Shown here one piece after another: positions 1 to 5,255 of a stretch of DNA of 9,916 nucleotides. Position numbers and translations under genes: made by a program. The first letter of the stretch is position 1. Every line of letters begins with the position of its first letter. The stretch covers positions 1 to 9,916 of the forward strand of contig JACZXM010000064.1 in the NCBI GenBank assembly GCA_022571615.1, given 5' to 3'. Under the pieces are notes generated by a model. It did no database searches. It saw only the letters and a list, made by a program, of their open reading frames with translations, and had not been told where the DNA came from. This DNA is from Acidobacteriota bacterium. Its GTDB lineage: Bacteria > Acidobacteriota > UBA890 > WLXD01.

Positions 1-1414
1 CCTTGCGAATGGCCTCGGTGAGCGGGAACCAGGTCTCTTCCCGAGCGTACAGTCCGAGCAGGCGGGGCATGGCGCCGTAACCGCCCGGATGGGCGACGCC
101 GGCGCCCTTGAGGATCGCGTCCACGCCCACCGCGTGGGCGGGGTGCGAGAGCAGTTCCCGTAGGACCCCGTCATCGCCCGGGGCGCCGTTGATGGCGTGG
201 TAGCGGGCCATCACGTCGCCACCGGAGGCGCGTGTGATTTCGGCCGCGCAGTCAAAAGGAGTTCGGTCTTCATCGCGGGCGATATCGGTGAGGCTGCGGC
301 CTAGCCAACCAGCGTGCTGCTCGCTCGCCGCCTGCAGGATCACGACGTTATCCCAGCCTCCAGCGCGAACGAGATTGTGCGCCCAGCCCTCGTCCCACGG
401 CGGCCAGCGGGGCTCGCGTTGGTGGATTTCCGTCTCGATTTTCGCCCGTAGCCGCGGATCGCCAAGCCGTTGCACAAGCGCCGTGGCTCCGCCAGCCAGG
501 GCCCAGGGGGGAAAGACCGCCAGCAGCGTGGTGTTGACCGCGTGGTAGGGGATGACGTCCGAGCCGATGTCGATGCCGTTGCGACGTGCCGCATCCTCCA
601 TTCGCAAGGTCTCGCGCGCCAGATGCCAGTACCCCGGACCAAAGGCCTCGTGATGCGAATGCTGTAGCCGGACCCCGGTGCGGGCACCGATCTCCAGCAG
701 CTCCGCCTCGGCCTCTAGCGCCAGCTCGCTGGATCCGCGCACGTGGCAGGCGAACAAACCGTCGGCAGCCTTGACCCGGGAGCACAGCTCAACGAGCTCG
801 TCGGTGTCGGCCCACATGCCAGGGGGGTAGATCAAACCCGCCGACAGTCCGAAGGCGCCCGCTGCCAGGGCGTCGTCGAGCAGGGCGGCGATCTGCCGAA
901 GCTCCGTGCCGCCGGCGGGACCCGCTCTGCCGCCGAGGACCGCGCATCGGAGCGCCCCGTGCGCGACCAGCGGCACGACGTTGAGGGGAGGAGGCCCGGC
1001 GTCGAGCGCGTTCAGGTACTCATCGAAGCTTTCCCAGTCAAAGACGAAGCGCTGCGGCAGGATCAGCGACATGAACGCTGCCAGGGTCCCCCGCCGGGCC
1101 GCCGGTGCGGGGGCCACGCCGAGGCCGCAGTTTCCGACAACCTGCGTGGTGATGCCCTGGTGCAGGAACGGCGCCAACAGGTCCGGGGCATCGGGATGCG
1201 ACAACACCATGTCCGAGTGACCGTGGATGTCGATGAAGCCGGGACAGGCGCACAGGCCGCAAGCATCGATGATCGTGTCACCGCGAGCGGTCCGGGGGGG
1301 TACGATCGCCACGATCCGATCCCCTTGCACGACCAGATCGGCCGGCGCTGGGGGCGCAGCGGTGCCGTCGTAGACGGTGGCGTCGCGGATGACCGTTCGG
1401 TCGGATGGTTTCAT
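1..1414 (-). CDS. N-acyl-D-amino-acid deacylase (D-aminoacylase family amidohydrolase), 3'-partial
   Basis: A zinc-dependent amidohydrolase predicted to hydrolyse N-acyl-D-amino acids to D-amino acids in the cytoplasm. The minus strand reads without a stop for 471 codons and leaves the window before its own stop. The family is usually about 480-530 residues, so only the C-terminal tail is missing. Visible motifs are GFIDIHGHSD (metal HxH at residues 64/66), VVGNCG with Cys96 (the bridging zinc-ligand Cys of the family), GLSAGLIYPPGMWADTDEL (190-208), CHVRG with His224, QHSHHE (251-256), DVIPY and TTLLAVFPPWAL (295-306), and VGVDAIL with the presumed catalytic Asp432. The family's usual HPR near the end is HPG here (442-444). 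The chosen ATG gives the family-typical start a few residues before the first beta strand. An in-frame ATG 45 bases upstream (1459) would add a Pro/Gly-rich tail. Neither start has a clear Shine-Dalgarno. The family is secure; the exact substrate is inferred. Confidence 0.9.
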   Translation of the reverse strand, partial: MKPSDRTVIRDATVYDGTAAPPAPADLVVQGDRIVAIVPPRTARGDTIIDACGLCACPGFIDIHGHSDMVLSHPDAPDLLAPFLHQGITTQVVGNCGLGVAPAPAARRGTLAAFMSLILPQRFVFDWESFDEYLNALDAGPPPLNVVPLVAHGALRCAVLGGRAGPAGGTELRQIAALLDDALAAGAFGLSAGLIYPPGMWADTDELVELCSRVKAADGLFACHVRGSSELALEAEAELLEIGARTGVRLQHSHHEAFGPGYWHLARETLRMEDAARRNGIDIGSDVIPYHAVNTTLLAVFPPWALAGGATALVQRLGDPRLRAKIETEIHQREPRWPPWDEGWAHNLVRAGGWDNVVILQAASEQHAGWLGRSLTDIARDEDRTPFDCAAEITRASGGDVMARYHAINGAPGDDGVLRELLSHPAHAVGVDAILKGAGVAHPGGYGAMPRLLGLYAREETWFPLTEAIRK

Positions 1415-1470
1415 CGATGGCACAGACCCGCCGGTACCTGCTGGGGGCGGTAGGGCCATGGTATAAGAGC

Positions 1471-1548
1471 GCCGGGCACCACAATTCGATACGGGAAAGC
1501 GGGTGAAAGTCCCGCGCTGCCCCGCAACTGGTTTCGGGGACGAAAGCC
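1471..1548 (+). promoter_or_regulatory. Cobalamin (B12) riboswitch core, 3' part missing
   Basis: The plus strand carries the conserved core of the adenosylcobalamin riboswitch family. GGGAA is at 1493-1497. The P4-like hairpin GCGGGTGAAAGTCCCGC (five paired bases each side) is at 1499-1515. The B12-box region GCTGCCCCGCAACTGG is at 1516-1531. CGGG at 1492-1495 can pair with CCCG at 1521-1524, as in the family core. GGTTTC...GAAAGCC at 1530-1548 forms a further hairpin. In the family, GAAAGCC is normally followed by a strand resembling AGGAGACCTGCC that closes the aptamer. Here the sequence changes instead into the foldback element. No gene lies downstream on this strand for about 2.7 kb, so it controls nothing visible. 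I read it as a truncated, orphan riboswitch. Confidence 0.75.
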
Positions 1549-1722
1549 TAGCAGCCCGTGGTGGAAGTGTGATGGGCCCGAAGGGTTACACCGCCAAGGG
1601 CGCATCTGCTGCGTTGCCGCTCCTTGACGATGCGCGTTGGCATCGGAAACGTCGCGGCGCCTTGCATCTGCACCTTGGCGGCGTAACCAGACCCATCACA
1701 CTTCCACCACGGCCTGCTAGGC
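1546..1722. repeat. Long concentric foldback (MITE-like palindromic) element
   Basis: This is a 177-base near-palindrome with three nested stems sharing one centre near base 1635. The basal arms 1546-1576 and 1692-1722 are complementary at 30 of 31 positions. The middle arms 1584-1599 and 1673-1688 match at 15 of 16. The apical hairpin is CGATGC (1628-1633), GCGTTG loop, GCATCG (1640-1645). An 8-base direct repeat GCATCTGC occurs at 1602-1609 and 1664-1671. The ends read GCCTAG...CTAGGC. No target-site duplication is evident. The left end interrupts the cobalamin riboswitch and the right end contains the stop codon of the response-regulator gene. The structure suggests a non-autonomous mobile palindrome (MITE) or an IS-end-derived repeat, but I cannot assign a family. 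In RNA, either strand would fold into a very stable hairpin that could stop transcription or protect the upstream message. Confidence 0.75.
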
Positions 1723-2850
1723 CTTGGCTCGTTTCTGCTCAGGTTCGGACGCCTCTTCGCACGCCCTGCGCAGGGACTCCCAATCCCCGGTCCCATCGCG
1801 CGTCTCGTCGTCGAGGAGCCGACCTATGTTCCGGATGGTCGGCAGGATGCTGCGAAACACGTCGTAGATGCGGGGTTCGAACTTCTCTCCGCTCAGGTCC
1901 GCCATCATTCTCAACACGACGTGTTCGGAGTAGGCGAGCCGATAGGGTCGGTCGTGTACTAGGGCATCGTAGACGTCGACCACAGCAACGATCCTGGCGG
2001 CTTCGGGAATATCGTTCCCGGCCAGGCCGTCGGGATAGCCGGAGCCATCCCAATTCTCATGGTGAGAGAGGGCAATGCTCGCTGCCATCTGAATGGTCGA
2101 CGTCGATCCGTCTCGGAGAATGTGAGCACCGCGACGCGTGTGCTGCTTCATCTCCTCAAACTCCTTGAAGTCGAGAGGGCCAGGCTTCCTCAGGATCGAA
2201 TCGGGGACGGCGATCTTGCCGATGTCGTGCAGAGCAGCGGCGTGACGGATCTCTTCGGTGGCCTCGGGCGACCAGCCGAGGGCACCGGCTAACGCCGCCG
2301 AGCATCGTCCGATGCGACGGATGTGCGCGCCGGTCATGTCGTCGCGGCATTCGGCCGCCCAGAGCAAGCGGACGAGGGATTCCTCGTCAAGGCGCTTGAG
2401 ACGCTCGCCGAGCCGGTCGATGGCGTGGGCCCTGAGCGTAGTTTCCCGCTTGCGTTGGAGTGCGCTCTCCACGCAGAGAAGGACGCGGCCGCGGTCGAGA
2501 GGCTTGGTCATGTAGTCGTGTGCACCCAGGTTGATCGCCTCCAAGGCAGTGGCCGGGGTCTTGATGCCGCTGATCATCACGAAGACGATCTCGTCATCGA
2601 ACATACGACGGCAGGTCGAGAGGAACTCCAGTCCGCTCTCGCCCGGGAGGTTGACGTCGCACAGGACGAGATCGACTGAACCCGAGGCGATCTGGACCGC
2701 GGCTTCCTCGGTGTCCGCGACCGACCGGCACTGGAAGCCTTCCTCCGTGAGCCAGCGCTCGAGGATCCGACCCACCATGGGTTCATCGTCGACTATGAGA
2801 ATGCGGCGAGGGTTGAAGTCACTATCACGCATGATCGATGTTCTATGCAT
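1717..2850 (-). CDS. REC-HD-GYP response regulator, probable cyclic-di-GMP phosphodiesterase (RpfG type)
   Basis: A two-domain response regulator predicted to hydrolyse cyclic di-GMP when phosphorylated. The receiver domain spans about residues 15-130, with acidic DDE at 21-23, phosphoacceptor Asp65 in LVLCD, and Lys116 in MTKPLDR. The HD-GYP domain spans about 155-345, with Glu168 and the motifs HDIGKIAVPDSIL (His208/Asp209), HTRRGAHIL (His237), HHE (263-265), DGSGYP (268-273) and VDVYDAL (291-297). All expected metal ligands appear present, so the enzyme looks competent. The first ATG gives MHRTSIMRDSD; a second ATG six codons later (2832) is equally possible, and neither has a Shine-Dalgarno. 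The last codons and the TAG stop lie in the foldback element, so the C-terminus may have been altered by that insertion. The kinase remnant lies 127 bases upstream on the same strand and was probably its partner. Confidence 0.92.
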   Translation of the reverse strand: MHRTSIMRDSDFNPRRILIVDDEPMVGRILERWLTEEGFQCRSVADTEEAAVQIASGSVDLVLCDVNLPGESGLEFLSTCRRMFDDEIVFVMISGIKTPATALEAINLGAHDYMTKPLDRGRVLLCVESALQRKRETTLRAHAIDRLGERLKRLDEESLVRLLWAAECRDDMTGAHIRRIGRCSAALAGALGWSPEATEEIRHAAALHDIGKIAVPDSILRKPGPLDFKEFEEMKQHTRRGAHILRDGSTSTIQMAASIALSHHENWDGSGYPDGLAGNDIPEAARIVAVVDVYDALVHDRPYRLAYSEHVVLRMMADLSGEKFEPRIYDVFRSILPTIRNIGRLLDDETRDGTGDWESLRRACEEASEPEQKRAKA

Positions 2851-2925
2851 AGTAAAAGATTTTATAGAACTAAAGACTATGTTATTGACTACTAAAATCT
2901 ATTGTTGCACATGTTGATGCCTTCC
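2845..2925 (-). promoter_or_regulatory. AT-rich probable promoter region of the response-regulator gene
   Basis: This pocket is strikingly AT-rich within an otherwise GC-rich window and lies directly upstream of the response-regulator start. On the minus strand a TATAAA match to a -10 element (plus-strand 2861-2866) lies 10 bases before the first ATG. Transcription would then begin at or just before that ATG, implying a near-leaderless message or use of the second ATG at 2832. I see no convincing -35 hexamer at 16-18 bases spacing. The assignment rests on composition and one hexamer only. Confidence 0.35.
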
Positions 2926-2977
2926 CAAAGCACGTCGGTCCATTTTCGAACGAATGGGAAAGACATCGTCTCGCGCT

Positions 2978-3787
2978 TCAGTCGTCCAAGGCTTCACGGA
3001 CCGTCCATGCCAAGGTTTCTGGGGTAAATGGCTTTCGCAGGAATGGTCCCTGTACCCCCAGGCGCACGATGGTCCTCAAGGCGTATCCGGACATGAACAG
3101 GACCTTCAACTTCAAAGATGGGTGTTTTCTCTGCAGGCGATCGTAGAGGGTTGGGCCGTGCGAGCCGGGCATCACAACGTCGATCAGAAGTAGAGAGATC
3201 TCTTCGGCATGCTGTGCGAACTTCTCCACCGCCTCGTCCGGCTGGCCGGCGGAGAGTACCCTGTACCCCAAGTCTTCGAGCGACGATGCCACGGCGGTGC
3301 GTACTTTATGGTCGTCCTCCACCACGAGGATGGTCTCGGAACCCAGGAGCAGTGCTCTCTGTCTATCCTCACGTGCCCGATCTTGCGCAGGCGCCTGAAC
3401 ACTCGGCAGGAAGATCTTGAACATTGTCCCCGCGCCTGGCTCGCTCGCCACCGTAATGGTCCCATCGTGCTGCTCGACGATGCTACGCACTGTCGCCAGA
3501 CCAAGCCCGGTTCCCTTGCCCACCTCCTTGGTGGTGAAGAATGGCTCGAAGATCAGCAGCTGCGTTCCTTCGTCCATACCGAAGCCAGCGTCCGAGACCG
3601 AGAGCATGACGCAGGGACCGGGTGTGCCCTCTGGGTGCTCGACGACGTTCTCGCGGTCGAGCCCTGCGGCAGCGGTCTCGATGGTCAATTTGCCACCGTA
3701 GGGCATCGCATCACGGGCGTTCAGGGGGGAACTCTCGGCGTCACGTTGTGTGCGCGCCCAGCACTCCGTACGGCCCCTCAGGGCCAT
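2978..3787 (-). CDS. Hybrid histidine kinase remnant: HATPase plus receiver domain, N-terminus missing
   Basis: The surviving C-terminal part of a hybrid sensor histidine kinase. The HATPase domain begins abruptly at its N box (LNARDAMPYGGKLTIE, residues 22-37). It continues with the G1 box DAGFGMD (66-72) and F/G2 boxes FEPFFTTKEVGKGTGLGL (80-97). A receiver domain follows at 151-269, with EDD at 157-159, phosphoacceptor Asp193 in LLIDVVMPG, and Lys242 in RKPF. Both surviving domains look intact. The HisKA/DHp domain with its phosphoacceptor His is absent, and the first roughly 20 residues resemble nothing in the family. They are GAF-coding DNA read in the wrong frame. The ATG at 3787 is therefore probably only the first ATG available, not a real start. 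The piece cannot autophosphorylate as a normal kinase; an isolated receiver could at most act as a phosphate sink. Best treated as the 3' part of a pseudogene. Confidence 0.8.
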   Translation of the reverse strand: MALRGRTECWARTQRDAESSPLNARDAMPYGGKLTIETAAAGLDRENVVEHPEGTPGPCVMLSVSDAGFGMDEGTQLLIFEPFFTTKEVGKGTGLGLATVRSIVEQHDGTITVASEPGAGTMFKIFLPSVQAPAQDRAREDRQRALLLGSETILVVEDDHKVRTAVASSLEDLGYRVLSAGQPDEAVEKFAQHAEEISLLLIDVVMPGSHGPTLYDRLQRKHPSLKLKVLFMSGYALRTIVRLGVQGPFLRKPFTPETLAWTVREALDD

Positions 3788-3918
3788 GGATGATCACGCT
3801 CATCCCACTGATCACACAGTGATCGGCGCAGTAGCGGGGACCCGCTGAATCTCGTCTCCGTGCGCAGGTCCAGTACGATCACCGGATCATTGGAAAGAAG
3901 GGTATAGCCAGCCTGTGA
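3722..3918 (-). pseudogene. GAF-domain remnant of the same histidine kinase, frameshifted and with a stop
   Basis: Reading the minus strand across frames recovers a GAF segment of the kind found in sensor kinases: SQAGYTLLSNDPVIVLDLR, then TETRFSGSPLL, then after a shift DHCVISGMSVIIHGPEGPYG, then VLGAHTT*RREF. One extra base in the run CGCC near 3815 breaks the frame between SPLL and DHCV. A TGA replaces what is an Arg in related proteins (HTTRRREF). Just after RREF the sequence jumps to the HATPase N box in a third frame, so the end of the GAF domain, the HisKA domain and the start of HATPase have been deleted together. The frameshift, nonsense codon and deletion within 200 bases show long-standing decay. 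The GAF family assignment is from recalled sequence pattern, not a search. Confidence 0.7.
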
Positions 3919-3928
3919 GATAGGGCGT

Positions 3929-4152
3929 CCGGTAGGTGCTTGAGTCGACCAGATAAAACGCCAACTCCCGGTGGCTGAACCCGGTGAGGTGCTTGATCAG
4001 CGACGCCCGGAGCATTTGCTCGGCACTCAGCTGTTCTCAGCGCCGGTGTCCGCTTGTACGCCCGATGCGAGGTGCAAGTCCTGTAAGCTCAGGCACCGGG
4101 TCTCGGGACTCTGATCGAGGATCTCCGAGATCGTGTGCAGCTCTGTTGGCAT
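3929..4152 (-). pseudogene. Transposase N-terminal remnant (ISNCY/IS5-like), frameshifted and truncated
   Basis: Minus-strand reading gives MPTELHTISEILDQSPETRC, then LSLQDLHLASGVQADTGAE, then after a one-base shift near 4032 QLSAEQMLRASLIKHLTGFS and HRELAFYLVDSSTYR. The block SAEQ-LRA-LIK-LTGFS-RELAFYL-DS--YR is the N-terminal pattern I know from ISNCY/IS5-type transposases (AEQVLRALLIKQ...YRELAFHLADS..FR). The match stops at about STYR, where the family continues RFCRL; here the sequence runs within about ten bases into the GAF remnant. No catalytic domain remains and no matching inverted repeats could be placed. It looks like the stub left by an IS insertion and later deletion that also removed the 5' half of the kinase gene. 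The family name is moderately uncertain. Confidence 0.6.
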
Positions 4153-4246
4153 GCTTGCCGCCCGTGCTGCAGGGTTGCAGGCGGAGGGCGAGCCGTTCGA
4201 TTCGCAGCAGTGGATGATCGAGCACCAAGGGAGCTGGAACGGATAA

Positions 4247-4264
4247 GTACCCCGATCCAGGTAC
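4247..4264. repeat. Small inverted repeat just upstream of the UspA gene
   Basis: GTACC (4247-4251), eight bases, then GGTAC (4260-4264) forms a perfect 5-base inverted repeat ending six bases before the UspA start codon. It could be a weak operator or a hairpin occluding the start, but a repeat this short may be chance. Apart from this, bases 4153-4270 show no gene, no clear promoter and no Shine-Dalgarno beyond a weak GAAG. Confidence 0.2.
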
Positions 4265-4270
4265 GAAGAC

Positions 4271-5221
4271 ATGGATAACCTGCGGTGCGTTCTCTGTCCG
4301 GTGGATTTCTCCGAGGCGACCGCGTTCGGGATCAATGTCGGCGAGTCGCTGGCGCGGCGTTTCCGTGTGCCGCTGACGCTGCTACACGTGCTGCCGCACC
4401 TGCCCCTACCGCTGCGATTGCCGATGGACCTCGGGCCGCTGTACGAGCAATGGGACACCGAGGCCAAGGAGCGCCTCGAGGCGCTGGCTACCGACGTGCG
4501 GAAACGCGGCGTGGCGACCACGACCGAGATCACCCGCGGAGGTCCGATTCACCAGATTATCGTGATGGAGGAGGACCGTGACTGCGATCTGATCGTCATG
4601 CCGACGCACGGTCGGGCTGGGCTCGACCGCCTGTTGCACGGGAGCATCGCGGAGGGCGTTGTACGCGTCGCGCGAGGTCCGGTGCTCACAGTTCCTCCGA
4701 CGCTCGAGGGGCTCGAGCCCTTCGACCCGCAACGAATCCTGGTGGCGACGGATTTCTCCGATGCGGCGGAGAGGGCCTTTGCTGCCGCGGTCCAGCTGGC
4801 CGAACGCTACGCCTCGGATCTGGTGGTCGCGCATGTGTTCACGTTCCAGCAGATCGGCGAGCACGGTTCAGAATGGTTCCTGCCGACGTTCACCAAGGAG
4901 CAGGTGGAGCAGGCGATCGGCGAGGTCACCCGTCGCCTCGAGAAACTCGCCCAGCGGGCGCAGCAGCTCGGCGTTGCCGCCAGCACCGATGTCAGCCAGG
5001 GCTCCAGCCCGGCACGGGAGATCGCCCGTCTGGCCAGCGAGGAGGAGGTGGATCTGGTGGTCGTCGCCAGTCACGGTGAGGGTCTGCTCAAGCGCGCGCT
5101 GCTCGGGAGCACGACCTCGAAGCTGGTACGCTTCTGCCCGCGCCCGTTGCTGATGATACCCGGAGGCACCGATGAACCCTTCCCGGAGTGCCTCGAAGCC
5201 CTTGCTCCAGCCGGGTGTTGA
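4271..5221 (+). CDS. Universal stress protein with two tandem UspA domains
   Basis: A 316-residue cytoplasmic protein made of two Usp folds (about residues 1-140 and 150-298), the usual size for tandem Usp proteins, which bind adenine nucleotides and support stress survival. Domain 1 starts RCVLCPVDFSEATAFGINVG and ends with MPTHGRAGLDRLLHGSIAE then GPVLTVPP. Domain 2 starts RILVATDFSDAAERAFAAA and ends with ASHGEGLLKRALLGSTTSK then RPLLMIPG. Both keep the HG-x9-GS part of the ATP-binding signature G-x2-G-x9-G-S/T. In each, the first Gly is replaced (Pro in domain 1, Ala in domain 2), so nucleotide binding is likely but not certain. The ATG is the only sensible start; its ribosome-binding site is weak. 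The next gene begins 34 bases after its stop on the same strand, suggesting co-transcription. The exact stress role is unknown. Confidence 0.93.
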   Translation: MDNLRCVLCPVDFSEATAFGINVGESLARRFRVPLTLLHVLPHLPLPLRLPMDLGPLYEQWDTEAKERLEALATDVRKRGVATTTEITRGGPIHQIIVMEEDRDCDLIVMPTHGRAGLDRLLHGSIAEGVVRVARGPVLTVPPTLEGLEPFDPQRILVATDFSDAAERAFAAAVQLAERYASDLVVAHVFTFQQIGEHGSEWFLPTFTKEQVEQAIGEVTRRLEKLAQRAQQLGVAASTDVSQGSSPAREIARLASEEEVDLVVVASHGEGLLKRALLGSTTSKLVRFCPRPLLMIPGGTDEPFPECLEALAPAGC

Positions 5222-5255
5222 GCATCGAAGCGAGAAAGGCATCGTGAGAATCGAC

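Noticed and set aside
743..1453. Long plus-strand open frame of 236 codons opposite the deacylase
   Set aside because: The minus strand here encodes clear D-aminoacylase motifs in order without a break. The plus frame is an antisense shadow of GC-rich codons with no recognisable domain.
1499..1531. Group II intron domain (GTGAAAGTCC resembles a common intron motif)
   Set aside because: The surrounding GGGAA and CCCGCAACTG arrangement fits the cobalamin core much better, and there is no domain V or reverse transcriptase.
1415..1548. Cobalamin riboswitch regulating the deacylase gene
   Set aside because: The conserved core reads on the plus strand, pointing away from the minus-strand deacylase, so it cannot be in its leader in sense orientation.
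1546..1722. Integron attC site
   Set aside because: The palindrome superficially resembles one, but the GTTRRRY/RYYYAAC core sites are not at the ends and no integrase or cassette is present.
1503..2168. Plus-strand open frame starting inside the riboswitch, which could have been its regulated gene
   Set aside because: It runs through the foldback element and then antisense to the HD-GYP gene. Its translation is Arg/Ser-rich with no family pattern.
2939..2957. Rho-independent terminator after the kinase remnant (CCATT...AATGG)
   Set aside because: Only a five-base stem with an AT-rich interior and no T-run on the minus strand; too weak to call.
4027..4533. Minus-strand open frame of 168 codons
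   Set aside because: Its first part is antisense to the UspA gene. Only its last part (below about 4152) has meaning, as the transposase stub, so it is not one gene.
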